Shown here: piece after piece, positions 48,088 through 60,085 of the stretch | How positions within the stretch are numbered: the first letter of the stretch is position 1 | How the letters are laid out: each line of letters opens with the position of its first letter | Source of the DNA: Margaritifera margaritifera | Lineage: Eukaryota > Mollusca > Bivalvia > Unionida > Margaritiferidae | Direction of reading: 5' to 3' | Length of the DNA: 64,000 nucleotides | NCBI GenBank assembly: GCA_029931535.1 | Contig: JAQPZY010001244.1 | Span: 1,164,501 to 1,228,500, forward strand | Translations under genes and position numbers: made by a program | Notes under the pieces: model-generated | Database searches by the model: none | Told to the model about the DNA's origin: nothing | What the model saw: only the letters and a program-made list of their open reading frames with translations

Positions 48088-48989
48088 ATTACTACAATTA
48101 CGGTCAATGATGGCGCCCATTTTTATTTTTGTCAACTTATGACTGTTTAAATATTGTGGGGACAAGCTTTTTTTTCTTTTCTTCTTGCCAATTTATGAAA
48201 AATATATGCTCGCGGATTAGTATTTATGACATTAATAAATATCAATCTCTCTCTCTCTCTCTCTCTCTCTTTGCTGATGTACCTGATATTGTGCATATTG
48301 TGTAACTGTAAAACTTCTTTAGTGTCATATGCATATTGCAGCTCTTGTTGATTCTCGAAGATTTTTCATGATGATCTTAATTCATGGGTAAAATGTTTAC
48401 ATGGGATCTAATATCTCACCCGATGTAATTGTTCAGCACATCCTGGTTGATTTGAAATACACGCATTATCAAAGGCTGTTGAATACACGGAAATGGCGCC
48501 AACTTTACTGAAAAGAAAAAAAGTCATCACACTCCTCACTTTTTTTTGGACAACCTTTGGGTTGCAAAAGGATATAATATATATGCCAGGTGGTCTACCC
48601 AGATGAATGAAAAATAAAAAAGATATTTGTTTTTTTCCATTCAAACCCAGATATAGTCTTTAAGACCACGTTTCCTGTGCCTTACAATTCGCTAAATTTG
48701 TCTATTATGTGGCTTAATTAACAGCCAAATAATGAAAAGCAAATTTACAGACAGAAGTTCAAACTTGGTTAAACTCGGTCAAATCAGATATGTGGTGCTT
48801 TGTCCTCAAATTTCTCTATGTACAATTAAAGTTTCGACAGATCTTTAATAAATTTGGCCGATCGTCGTTATCAATGATTATCTAATTTTGGAGGGAAAAT
48901 TGGGACAAATTTTCTGATTTATACATCACATGCTACATGACCATACAAGTCTTGCACAGGGATTATTTTCCACAAATCCAAAAACGTAC

Positions 48990-49168
48990 TAAGGAACCGA
49001 CCATTTAATTTTCGGGGTGGGTGGTAGGGGTGGAGGGGCCTGGGATTTTTTTTTATATTAGTTTAAAAAAATTAATTATCTTGAGGCAAAAGAAAAGAAA
49101 AAAATATATATATATATTGTCTGGAAACACCCCCTCCTCCTCAGAAAGTTATATGGTCGGTCCCTAAT
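48990..49168. mobile_element. MITE of the GACCGACCATTTAA family
   Basis: The left end AAGGAACCGACCATTTAATT and right end TATATGGTCGGTCCCTAATT form the terminal inverted repeat. The interior has G-rich (GGTGGGTGGTAGGGGTGG) and C-rich blocks facing each other, and a TA run. Confidence 0.75.
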
Positions 49169-50043
49169 TGCTTCTGCGAATTTGCAGTGTAGACCGATTT
49201 TTATCTGGATTTGGAAATCGCTTTTTGTTATTTGGCTATTATTGTCCATTTCCAAGGCAGAGCATGATGCAGATAAATCATGTGTGGAGAATTACGAAAG
49301 TTTTCCAGCGTTTTTGAAGACAGGAGTGTTCTAGGGCTCACCTATTATTTAGGAAGTAAAGTATTAAATACGTGGTTAGCCTGAACATCCATTTTTATCT
49401 TCCAGACAGCTATTGTTCTAATCCAGCGTAATATTTTTCCTGATTGCCTTTTTGAGTCAGCTTCCCAAATCGTCTTCCGAATTATAAACATTTTGCATCT
49501 CGCACCTAACTCTATAAGGTTGTTACTTCCAGCTCGCACCACGGCTCATATGGGTCATTACCATCCAAATAAAGCTTTATTTATTGTATTATCCAAGTAA
49601 TGGACAGTGATAGCAAATAATATAAAGCCATTTCCAAGACAGAGGAAACTCAGCATAAATTTGCTATGAAATGTCATTTTGGGGATTTAACACGAAATTT
49701 TGGTAATTAGACATAATCAACAGAAAAGGATATTTTGGTGTTCTCTCTAATTTAGCACATGCTTTACTTTGATGTCACGGATTCTTAGATACTATTTAAA
49801 AATTTGTTATTTCATTATTTCCTAGCAATTCTGTGTAAAATGATTGTTATAATATACACAGTGAGATTTCCTTGAATTAGCCCTCTATAACCATCTGGCT
49901 ACGTATGTATGCAGGCGACACACAATATTCCTCCTATGATAAAGCAATGGACCCAGTCTATCAATTGTTTTTTGTCTGTTTTTTTTTTTTTTTCTGTTTT
50001 TCTTGTTCTTTAAAGGAGGTGAGTGGGAGGGTACTTATTATTG
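49169..50043. other. No gene seen
   Basis: The minus-strand open frame 49345-49542 (65 codons) has no recognisable family and no splice context. A long T run lies near 49977-49994. Confidence 0.45.
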
Positions 50044-50051
50044 TATGAAGC

Positions 50052-50320
50052 CAGTGGCGGCGCGAGGAGGGTCGGGGCTCAATGGCCCTCAGGCGCCGGG
50101 CGAGGGGGGAACGCCGTCGAGAGCTTTCTTTTTTCTTTACAGCTGTAACCGGGGCGTATATGGAGGGGGATGGGTGGGTTGGAGGTTGGCAACTGACATA
50201 AAAACTGTTCTCTGTGGCAAAGTAGGGGCGCTAGTAAAGAACATTGCCTCCGGGCGCCTCGGTAGGGGCGCCACTAAAAAACTTTGCCCCCGGGCGCCTC
50301 GAACCCTCGCGCCGCCACAT
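50052..50320. mobile_element. hAT-type MITE, copy 1
   Basis: The terminal inverted repeats are CAGTGGCGGCGCGAGG and CCTCGCGCCGCCAC. The flanks TATGAAGC and AATGAAGC match at 7 of 8 bases, as expected of the 8-bp target duplication of hAT transposases. The interior has GGGCGCCTCGGTAGGGGCGC and ACATAAAAACTGTTCTCTGT, shared with copy 2. GC-rich compared with its surroundings. Confidence 0.85.
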
Positions 50321-51038
50321 AATGAAGCTTTGTAAAATAAAAATGTCATTAACCTCGATCAGTAAACGTCGGATATGGGCTTGCCATCAAGCTTGGAATA
50401 ATTACGGTATTTTGTTACTAATAAATCGATTTTAATACTACTCGAACCTCTTAAACTGACCGCATTTATAAAACAGCGAACATGTTGGATACCAATCAAC
50501 AATGGCTGGTTTAGGTACATATTAAATGTATTGTAAAGACCCCTTGTAAAAAAATATTGGAGTACAAGATCTCTAAATTCTCACATCCTTAGGTTGGTAC
50601 TGTACGACTGCTATCTCTCAACCCCACCCCATCCACCTCCACCACCACCATCCCCATTTTTTTCCTACAAAAATCCAGTGTGCTCACCATAATTTAAATT
50701 ATATCATGAAGTAACAGGTTAAATCGGAAATCTAAGACACTCTGGAACTGAAAGGTACAAGTGCAAATATGGTTTAAATTTTATACTAGGTGTTTGCATC
50801 AATGAGTACACAGCGTGATGTCAATTTGGGCTTAATCAACCGTTACATCAATGCAGGTAAATGTACACAGGCAAAATATAATTTTCTAGATCAACTTAAC
50901 ATGAAATTGTTTTTTCAATATAAGGTGCAAAAATTGGCTTACACGTCGACAAGAAGCATGAAAGTATCAGAAATGCAAACTGACAAGAAGAAAATATCAT
51001 AATATTAGTACGTCATATTTCTTGGAAGGAACCTCTTT

Positions 51039-51286
51039 GGGTACCGACCATTTAATGTTAGGGATGGAGGAACTGGGATTTTCGTTTGAGCCAGGATAAA
51101 CCATTTTTCCTTTACCCCAAGATAATTTTTTTCACCTACAATATTGGATATAATAGGTTCTTTTTTCTATAATTCAGAGCAAGAATATTTGCTTTCCAGC
51201 TATTTGATGACCAGAGATTTTAAAAAAATAAAAAAATAAAACAAGCCCCACCCTCCTCCAAGAAAATTAATTGGTCGATCCCTTAG
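51039..51286. mobile_element. MITE of the GACCGACCATTTAA family, longer version
   Basis: The left end GGGTACCGACCATTTAATG pairs with the right end AATTAATTGGTCGATCCCTT. The interior has GTTTGAGCCAGGATAAACC and ATTCAGAGCAAGAATATTTG, shared with 14745-14992. Confidence 0.78.
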
Positions 51287-51379
51287 TAAATTTCAATCAA
51301 ATTAAATACTTAAGTGAAACGTTAACATTCAAGCGATATGCACTAGGCATATCACACGAAGTCAATCCTACGAATCATA

Positions 51380-51872
51380 TCTCGTATGTATGCCGAGAGC
51401 TGCCATGCGAACCACCTCGGCTATTTACGAAACAAGTATTGGCCGAGATGTTATGAATAAATCGAACTATTATTTTCATTCGTAACTTCTCGGTCAATCA
51501 TACAGTCAGTCTAATCGTATAAATAGAAGAGATTGTTCCGAATGTTAGTTCAGGCGACTTGGACGTTTGTTTATTACACATTCGGACTACATCGGTTATT
51601 TCTGCAAGACACACAAATGCCTCAGATGTATGTCGGCATAGTAATTTGCAGAAAAAAATCATACATTTTGTTCGCCGGAAACTTCTCCGCAAAAAAGCAA
51701 CCTCAATCTATTCAGACCACATCGGCTATTTCAACGATTGGATTGACCGTTGGATTGACTGAAAAGTTGCGAATGAAAATATAGTACAATGCATTCGCAA
51801 CTTCTCGGTCAATCCATGTTTCGTATATAGCCGAAGTGGTCCGAATGGCTATTGACCGAGAAGTTTCGAATG
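51380..51872. mobile_element. Cluster of three copies of one small foldback MITE
   Basis: The shortest copy (51791-51871, 81 bp) has ends CATTCGCAACTTCTCGGTCA and TGACCGAGAAGTTTCGAATG, with TATAGCCGAAGTGGTCCGAA between. A longer copy (51471-51780) has ends TTTTCATTCGTAACTTCTCG and AAAAGTTGCGAATGAAAA. A third, diverged copy (about 51380-51459) lies inverted (CGGCTATTTACGAAAC, GGCCGAGATGTTATGAAT). None encodes a protein. Confidence 0.8.
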
Positions 51873-52229
51873 TTGGCTACACGCAAAGGCTTCTAATTTT
51901 GTGCTAAAGAATTAGTGTATGCTGGAAGGAGTGCAATATTTCATACTGTTCGGGCGGCTTAAGATAATTAGGTTGTTTATATAGTGATCACCCCCTCTGA
52001 AATATAGACTCATCCAGAATGCCAGCATGGATTTGGATGGAGTTAATCATGATCACCATGAGATAGTTTAAGTTCCAAATTCAGGGCACGGGATTAACAT
52101 GAGCAAAGCCGTTTACTTGTTTGCGTGGAGATACAGAAGGTTGATTAAAAACTTCCAAACATTTGAAAAGAATTAAATCATTTTCATGTAAATGTTTTGG
52201 CAATATTGTGCTATTATTTAGTCAGGTGT

Positions 52230-52430
52230 AGATAGGGGTACAAGCCGCAGAGGGTCTCAGAAGAAACCATAATAGAAATCAGCATGAATATACAAACAAG
52301 ATACCCTATGCTCGAACGGATAGTTACAATATTTTTCCCCCTAGAAGCATCAATGACTGTAATGTTTTACCACAACTAATAATGACAGACGCTGATTCTT
52401 TTAGAAACGAAACTGATACCTTTTCAAAAT
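52230..52430 (+). pseudogene. Non-LTR retrotransposon fragment, reverse-transcriptase C-terminal tail
   Basis: An open stretch on the plus strand reads LRRNHNRNQHEYTNKIPYAR, then TDSYNIFPPRSINDCNVLPQ and DADSFRNETDTF. This is the typical end of non-LTR reverse transcriptases: R-H, then Y-SFFPRTI-WN-LP, then SF. The Trp of the WN pair is replaced and a Phe is lost. No polymerase core is found upstream. Confidence 0.8.
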
Positions 52431-53709
52431 CAGGAAGATCATTTTTCTTCTTCTTCGGAGTTCATTGTTACCGCTGTGCGGTGCGTTGAAGTCATTGTGA
52501 TGTAGCACCATATTTATCACAATCAAGAAAAAAAGATAAATGTTGGTTCTTTTATCACTGAGAGTTGTTTTTTGGATTTTTATGTAACCCTGTTTCTTAT
52601 AATTCAATACAAGTTACACTAATGTTTTGGTACAGGTTTTTCAAAAACATAAATAAAAATCAATTTGAGACCTTATTTTATTTCTCCCATGATAAGTCTA
52701 TTCTTGACGATATTCCAAATCCTACTTGTACTAAATTTTAAATAAACTATATCAAACAAATTATAGTAACACACACCCTGCAAACAATTTACACGGTGCC
52801 CCGCACCCCGCACATCTTCACCTAACCCCACCAATAATCCCCTGCCAGGCCAACCATTAGAGAAACGGTTTATACATTGCACAGATTTGCATAATTATTT
52901 CATGGCAGAATATTTCAATATTAGGAATATCCAACTATAATCATTTGTCAAGATACCGAAACATTACCATGGGTCCAACAGTAACTTTCATCATCATCAA
53001 TTACAGGGAGTACTTATGCTTCAATTACAGGGATGGGCTTCAAATGTTATCCACCTCACTCATTATAACGGTAGTTACGATTCGCTACAGAAGCTGATAC
53101 TTTACACTGGAAAATAATGTGCTTTGTTGCTCATCTCACATCTCTCACAAAAGTTTATTGATTAGCACCGTCTTAGTTCTAGCAACAACTAATTGGCCCA
53201 GATTGGCCCAGTGCAAAAGGTAATTAAATGTCTGTAAAATCTAAATCAATTGCTAATAATGCATCAGCCATCCTTAAATAAACTCAGCAGTGGCATTTAT
53301 GTCATACAAGAATTGAATTAGTCAGTGCAACCTAACTTTAAAACCTATCTACCACCCACCCTGTGTGAATGTATATGGTAAAAGCTGTGAAATTAGTTAG
53401 CAAAAATATTTTTTAAATGGGTACTGGTACCCCCCCCCCCCAAAAAAAAAAAAAAAAAAAAGTAATTTTTTTAAAAAAACCCAAAACAAACATACATTTG
53501 AAGAAAAGAATAAATAAAAGTACGGTACTTAACTTAAATTCACATATAAATAGTCTTGTTATATCTCTCAGAAATATTTGAGGATTTACTAAAATTTTAG
53601 AAATTCCTAGTTTACCAATAGGTACTTTTTATATTAACACATTTATGAGATTTTTCAATAAGATAATTACCCATATAATCATTTCTAACACACTGCACTA
53701 AACGGTGAA

Positions 53710-53875
53710 TAGCACGATCCAGATCTGCACCATATTTTGCAATCGTAGATCAGTTCGCAAGTATGTTGCTTGATTTGCTCATGATTTCAAACAGAACATA
53801 GACCCTTTCCCTGCAGGAATTATGTGATGATAGATAAGGGTCTTTATTTTGTTCTCAGTTGATTGTTCATTTATA
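53710..53875. mobile_element. Dual-hairpin MITE fragment
   Basis: Remains include GATCCAGATCTGCACCATA, ATCGTAGATCAG, ACATAGACCCTTTCCCTGCA, ATTATGTGATGATAGATAAG and GGTCTTTATTTTGTTC, in the family's order but well diverged. It abuts the 26-bp array. Confidence 0.6.
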
Positions 53876-54421
53876 TACACATATAAGCATGGTACCTTAT
53901 ATACACATATAAGCATGGTACCTTATATACACATATAAGCATGGTACCTTATATACACATATAAGCATGGTACCTTATATACACATATAAGCATGGTACC
54001 TTATATACACATATAAGCATGGTACCTTATATACACATATAAGCATGGTACCTTATATACACATATAAGCATGGTACCTTATATACACATATAAGCATGG
54101 TACCTTATATACACATATAAGCATGGTACCTTATATACACATATAAGCATGGTACCTTATATACACATATAAGCATGGTACCTTATATACACATATAAGC
54201 ATGGTACCTTATATACACATATAAGCATGGTACCTTATATACACATATAAGCATGGTACCTTATATACACATATAAGCATGGTACCTTATATACACATAT
54301 AAGCATGGTACCTTATATACACATATAAGCATGGTACCTTATATACACATATAAGCATGGTACCTTATATACACATATAAGCATGGTACCTTATATACAC
54401 ATATAAGCATGGTACCTTATA
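53872..54421. repeat. 26-bp array, about 21 practically identical copies
   Basis: Unit CCTTATATACACATATAAGC plus ATGGTA. No base difference was noticed between copies. Each unit has the inverted pair CTTATAT/ATATAAG around ACAC and a GGTACC at the junction. It begins where the dual-hairpin MITE fragment would have its terminus. Confidence 0.97.
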
Positions 54422-54449
54422 TTCCAAGTATTGTTAAAGAATTAACTGC

Positions 54450-55990
54450 AGTTAATTAAGTGACCCACGACCATCATAACCATCACGCAAAAGTACTCTG
54501 GGACTGAATGAAATGCGTCCACTTTCTTTTCTCTTTGATTGAAATAAGCGGAGTCTCATAATGTTATTTGTTCTGATAATACACTGTTGCTTTGTAGTGC
54601 AAGTGAGTAGCCATATACCCTTGCTTGCTGATAGTGAAGAACATCGGTGTCTTAGAAAGCTACTGTACAATGAGCTGTTGAAAAGTTTATAAAACCTTCG
54701 GAGTAGGATCAGCTTTGTGGAAGATTATTCTGGTGCCCGCTTTCTCCTGATTTGACCATACTCTGCTAACCAGTGGCGGCGCGAGAGTTCGAGGCGCCAG
54801 GGGGCAATGTTCTTTAGTGGCGCCCCTGCCGAGGCGTCCGAGGACAATATTCTTTATTTTCAGTGGCACCCCTACTTTGCCACAGAGAACAGTTTTTATG
54901 TCAGTTGCCAACCTCCAAACCCGCCTCCCTCCCCCCTCTCATCTTTAGCTATAAAAAAAAATCCGACAGTGTCTCCCCCCCCCAACCCGGCCCACGGGGG
55001 CAATTGACCCCCCCCCCTCGCGCCGCCACTTCTGCTAACCTCATTTCCAGATAATAAATGCACACCCTCAACTCTAACAACAATACAGTGTAGCTTTTCA
55101 GGGACGTAGCCTTCAAGGTTAATTGCTCTGAGCTCAACAAGAGGCCACCTTTGTTTTGTTGTAACATGAATATCACTACTGTTAGCAATACACCATGTTG
55201 GTTACTGTCTGCTTCTGCACCTCCGAATTAATGCTCTGTGGACTGCTACAGTATTTATAAAACATTGGTCCAAAAAGGATCCATATGCTGTGGATGCAAA
55301 ACGTCCTGCAATAAATCTCTTGTTGTCCCAGTCCAGGCCGTTTGCTCTTTTCCTAACTAATCCCAGTTTTGCAATTTTTGTACGTATTGGAGATTTATTT
55401 TTTCGTAAAGTTGACATTCATGTGTTCTCTTCCAAAACGTATAAAAAGTTGACTGATCAGTATGTTGCATGTTTCAAGCTATATTGACTAAATACAGGAG
55501 TCAAATGTGATGATTCATGTCCCAGAAGTACCTTTTGGTTAAATTCATACCCTGCATCTTTACTTACTAGCAATCGCAAGATGATTTTCTCATCAGCCTT
55601 TGCAAGGTTTGAATGAAATAGTACTAGTATATGGAACACAAAATCAGAAGCATCGCTTTTCCTCTGGTGTTGCATTCAGCATGGGCAATGCATTCCTTTT
55701 GAAGATCCACCATTTGCTGCCAAATGCAAGCTGTTGAGTTAACAATTTTGAAATCTCTAAACTGTTGTTCAAGCTTCCCTACATCAACCTCATCTCGTGC
55801 AATCCTGGCCTTCAGGAGATCGTTGTTTTCAGGAGAACAGAATACCTCAATGCGAACTTGATATTAAAATAATTAGCACAGCACACGCAATGTTGATTGA
55901 AGCACAGATATCATCGATGTCTGGCAATGTCAGTTCTGCTTGTAACAACTTTACTGACACGATTTGTGTTCTAGAAGCATGGTTAGTTGA
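54450..55990 (-). pseudogene. Possible decayed coding sequence of unknown family, cut by a hAT MITE
   Basis: Minus-strand frames of 60-75 codons follow each other (55675-55457, 55417-55202, 55188-55040 and 54760-54450), with several stops. A stretch SNQEKAGTRIIFHKADP, just past the MITE, reminds me of an 'EEADTRIILH' block found in some TE-linked eukaryotic proteins. I cannot name the family. Frames are broken, so any gene here is dead. Confidence 0.35.
54771..55031. mobile_element. hAT-type MITE, copy 2
   Basis: The ends CAGTGGCGGCGCGAG and CTCGCGCCGCCACT are flanked by perfect 8-bp direct repeats CTGCTAAC (54763-54770 and 55032-55039). The interior is inverted compared with copy 1 (ACAGAGAACAGTTTTTATGT). 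The clean target duplication indicates a fairly recent insertion. Confidence 0.9.
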
Positions 55991-56099
55991 TACCTTATAT
56001 TAAAATGGATGATTGATTCTCCTTACTACAGTAGAGTTTCTAAAAAGAAACCCTAACCGCTAAACTAGATTTTCAATTGACCTTGATCTTGCATCAGGC

Positions 56100-56132
56100 A
56101 TGGAGGGAGGGAGGGAGGGAGGGAGGGAGGGA
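56100..56132. repeat. GGGA microsatellite
   Basis: About eight GGGA units. Confidence 0.9.
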
Positions 56133-56439
56133 GAGCGTGGGTGCCTACAGATAAAAGAAACATGCGTAATGATTCCGCAATTGAAGTATTACTGAAACAC
56201 CTGCATAGTTTCGGAACTTTTGACCGTACAGAAATACTTTTAACTAAAACCTTAAGAAGACTTTCAAATGATCTGCTTTATGGACAAAAGGAGAGAAAGG
56301 ATGCATGGAGTTCAAAAGGACATTACTTACTGATTCTACAGTCTGAACTTGGCATCAGTCCAATCAAGTTTTGGGATTATGACCACACAGAAAAACGCTG
56401 AATGAAGAAAATCAAGATTTTAAAATGCCCTTGCCCTTA

Positions 56440-56730
56440 TGGGCTGATCTTGAGGGGGGGGGGTGGCGGAGCCGGTGCAAGCCCCCGCACCACCACCACT
56501 ACTAAAAATGAGCGCGAATCAACCGGAACGTTTCCCAGGGTAAGTTTTCTTTATAGTTAGATGATTACAATTATACCTTGGAAACGCTTAAAATGCAGGA
56601 GCTTTCGGGAGATCGACACCTCGGCCCCCACAAGGATTTCCGTCCACAGACTCTTCGACTACTTGTTTACGCCCCCCCCCCCCCCCCCCCCCCCCGATTT
56701 TTCTGGTTCCGCCCCGGCCCAGAGACAGAA
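56440..56730. mobile_element. Possible GC-rich MITE
   Basis: G-rich GGGGTGGCGGAGCCGG on the left faces a 32-base C run followed by TTCTGGTTCCGCCCCGGCCC on the right. That is an imperfect inverted arrangement around an AT-richer core. No target duplication is evident. Confidence 0.35.
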
Positions 56731-57795
56731 GCTTAATTATTATAATTATTACTGATTATACAGTCAAAAGATGGCAGCTATCCATCTAAAGGTTTGGGAC
56801 GTATAATCATGCGGAAAAGCTTTAATTAAAAGCTTATCCATATTTTATGCATTTGCCAGAGCAGACGAGACAAAAATCACAATTCGTACACCATCTTGAC
56901 AAAGTTGTGGCTACAAGTGATGGAGAAATAAATACAGACATGGAGAGTTAGTGTTACACGTTATTTTTAATGCCTTTTGCTGTTCAGAGATGGTACAAAC
57001 TTTTAAGGGGATAAATATATGGCAGACGAGCTGAAAACAGGAAGAAACCCATGGGGAATAAAAAGAGTGCCCCCCCCCCCATATTTAGAGGTCTCTATTC
57101 TGATTATGCCACTATGCTAATCTGTCAGTGGATTGTGTCACAATCCATATGGCTCTATACTGTTCATGTGTGCGCGTGTGTGTGTGTTATTCACGGGTAA
57201 AAACAGTAATCACAAAGAAATATAACTATTTTATGTGGACATACTGGTATCCTAATATAGTATTTCTGACATGACAAGCCCATGTGGCCAGCCTTATAAA
57301 TGTAATGAAAAGAATGGTGTGAGCTTATCACTGAAGAAGGTTTTGCTACATTCACATTTCCCACAATATTGCAAAGGTTGGACTAATATCATCAAGCGTA
57401 AGCCAATACAATGGAAATGACGTTATACTGAGTATCTCATGAATGACCAAAGTGAAGATGTACATTACCTACAGTTTTCAATTGGAATCTAAGCAGCAGT
57501 GTATACTGACTTTAAATTATGGCTCTTTTATTTCAGATGTATTTCTAACACAATCATAGCTGGGACTAACAAACACCTCAACAATATGTCGGAATATAAA
57601 TGAACCACTGAAACAGGTCTAGACTTACATATTTAACGCATCTTGATATGGGACAGAGTGATATACGTGCATTTCTTATTGCATATAGAACCTGTATAGA
57701 CTTTGCTATTTATTGGGCATGGTGATACATCTGTATATATTTTGCTTTGAATTACAAATGTTCAAATGTTTCCACGCATTGTAGGACTGGTTACA

Positions 57796-57976
57796 CAGTA
57801 AAATATGTGTTGTGATACCATGTAACCGACTGCCCACAAAAGTGTCTCTCGAAACAAGTGGTCTCTCAACAGAGGTAATCAAATTATATAACAAATTGAT
57901 ATGTGCATCAAGAATATGGTCCCTCACAACTGATGGTCTCCAACAACGGTGGTCTTTCAAGTGTATTACTGTATTA
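57796..57976. mobile_element. Probable pogo-like MITE
   Basis: The left end ACAGTAAAATATGTGTTGTG and right end CTTTCAAGTGTATTACTGTA are weakly inverted. Inner blocks GTCTCTCGAAACAAGTGGTC and GGTCTCCAACAACGGTGGTC face each other. The open frames here on both strands are chance. Confidence 0.5.
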
Positions 57977-58667
57977 TACAGTGGGAAAGGTATATAATCT
58001 TTACTTTGATTTAGGCATGCTAAAATTCCTAGGTCACTAAAACATAATATTAATATATCCAACCATTTTGCATGAAGAAAAAAAAAATCTCTGCAATTAT
58101 CAGTCTAGTGGTAATAAATGGCAGATATCATGTCAGCAACAAATTAAGTCATTTAGTGCAAACATATAGTATGTTGAAACTCAGTAGTAAACTCACCTCG
58201 ATTAGTCACAAGAAGCAAGTACTAGTTCCAGTTTGCTAGTGTCCCAGTGTTGTACTTAATTGCTACGGTTATACACATACGTACCCACCAGCTGGCCTAC
58301 GCGTTATTTCTTCACAGCCACTCAGTCAAAAGACTACGCAAGTCCTTATTGACCGATATAATACAGTACCTTTACAACCTTCTTGTGACTAGTTGTGAAA
58401 AAAGTGAGTAGAATTGTATGGGTATTGTTCATAAATGGTTCTCTCCATGCATGTCCGCTACAGCGCCGCATATATTTGCTCACCGGCAATAGTTCATAAT
58501 ACACAGCATACAATAACAGTAAGAATCAAAATGGCAGCGTATAGAAAAACGGGGGATATCAATACCTCAAACTGAATACATTATGTAGAAGACAATACAT
58601 GACAATAGTATGTCTTTTCTACAACAGCAAATTTTCTAAGCAATTATTATGTAAATATGTTGCTAGG

Positions 58668-58857
58668 CAGAGGTCAGGGGGACCCAAGTTTTTTTTTTTT
58701 TTCATTGGTGATTTTTGTAAATGGGGGAATGGTTCGTTTTGCTAAAAATGATCAAACTTGTTTTATTTTTCACTTAAAGATATATGATTTAAACTGGAAA
58801 ATTGGGGGAGGGGGAGGGGTCGACAATATCATAAAAACATCCCTTGGTTTGCCACTG
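58668..58857. mobile_element. Possible hAT-like MITE
   Basis: The right end, reversed, reads GCAGTGGCAAACCAAGGGAT. The left end reads GCAGAGGTCAGGGGGACCCA. The two are similar at their first bases only. The interior has a T run and a G-rich run. Confidence 0.35.
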
Positions 58858-59161
58858 CTTCATATTTTCTTTATGCGACCGTTTTGATCGAATTTGAAAG
58901 AATGAATCTCTACTCCAGAGAGCTGTTTATTGCAAAAGTATACATGTCAACCTCCCAGTTAGGGTCCATGGCATTTTGTCGAAAGATATTTCATCGAAAA
59001 TACACTTGTCTAATTCCTCAGAATTTGCATATGTGAAGATAGAAAAATGATGAAATAAGTAAAGCGAAGAAAACACTTCGATGAACAACTGCTGAACAAA
59101 ACTCTCAAGACAAATTAACATGGAAAAATATCATTTTTCGACAAACTGTCGCAGTCGACGA

Positions 59162-59383
59162 AACCACAGGAATTCATTGCTTTATTTGGTCGGAAACGTA
59201 CGATTTTACTTGATACAAGCTTGTGCTAGCCATACGAAACAGTCATATAACTTCATGTAACCACATATACTCTAAATAATAAGAAACTGACTACATCGAG
59301 TTGTATGGCTGTTTTGCATGGCTAGTACATTATGAAGTAAAATAGTATGTTTCTGACCAATCAATGCGGCGAATCCTCGTGGT
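59162..59383. mobile_element. Foldback MITE of about 220 bp
   Basis: The left arm has AGGAATTCATTGCTTTATTT, GGTCGGAAACGTACGATTTT and GTGCTAGCCATACGAAACAG. The right arm reversed has AGGATTCGCCGCATTGATTG, GTCAGAAACATACTATTTTA and ACTAGCCATGCAAAACAGCC. The arms pair over about 95 bp at moderate identity. Confidence 0.78.
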
Positions 59384-59559
59384 CCCATGTATAGTGGCCA
59401 TGCCTCTCTTGGTATACGGATCCAATTCATGTATGTGGTTTGGTTTGATTGTTGGATTGAGTTGGGGTGACTTTAAGGGATGGGGGCATGCGCAAATAAA
59501 AATATATAAAAGACTAACTGAATCATGAGGTTTAATATTGAGAAGTGTGTGTGTGTGTA

Positions 59560-59560
<1 letters not shown>

Positions 59561-59615
<55 letters not shown>
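59561..59615. repeat. AT microsatellite
   Basis: About 27 AT units preceded by a short GT run. Confidence 0.93.
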
Positions 59616-59620
<5 letters not shown>

Positions 59621-60019
59621 GTGCAAATTTATATCTTGCTCAGTACTAGATTAGTTTTAATGAAATCATAATCAAGGTACTTTATGTAGTGACAGGTTTT
59701 TAATACTAATGCCATATCTTTGCTACTCATTGTATTTGTGACAAGACAGAGTATATAATGGCTATACAATACACATTTTTATAAGTATAGTTCAATAGAG
59801 CTGAACAGGCACTTTTATGTACATGTCATTATGTTTATTGGCTCGCAGGTATTGGGTGACTAGACTTTATACCATATTACTGCAGGTTGTTAAATAAACT
59901 TGACTATACAGTTCACAGTTGCTGACCTAAAACTGGCACTTTTATGTACAATATGATAACTGTATTTTCTAATGACAACAATATGACATGATCATACTCA
60001 CTACGATGATGATAGCCTA

Positions 60020-60085
60020 ACATCAAAGACCAAGATCATCGCTTGCTGTGACTGCAGATCAGAGTCTATGTTATGCCAAAGGATG
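60020..60085. mobile_element. Dual-hairpin MITE fragment
   Basis: AGACCAAGATCATCGCTTGC and ACTGCAGATCAGAGTCTATG form one degenerate hairpin of the family. Confidence 0.5.

Noticed and set aside
50003..50435. Open frames in the GC-rich patch, rich in Gly, Arg and Pro
   Set aside because: They lie in the hAT-type MITE on both strands and reflect its GC-rich inverted repeats.
56141..56401. 86-codon plus-strand frame starting MPTDKRNMRN
   Set aside because: It has no family resemblance that I can see, no splice context and AT-rich surroundings. It may be a chance frame or a remnant; not enough to call a gene.
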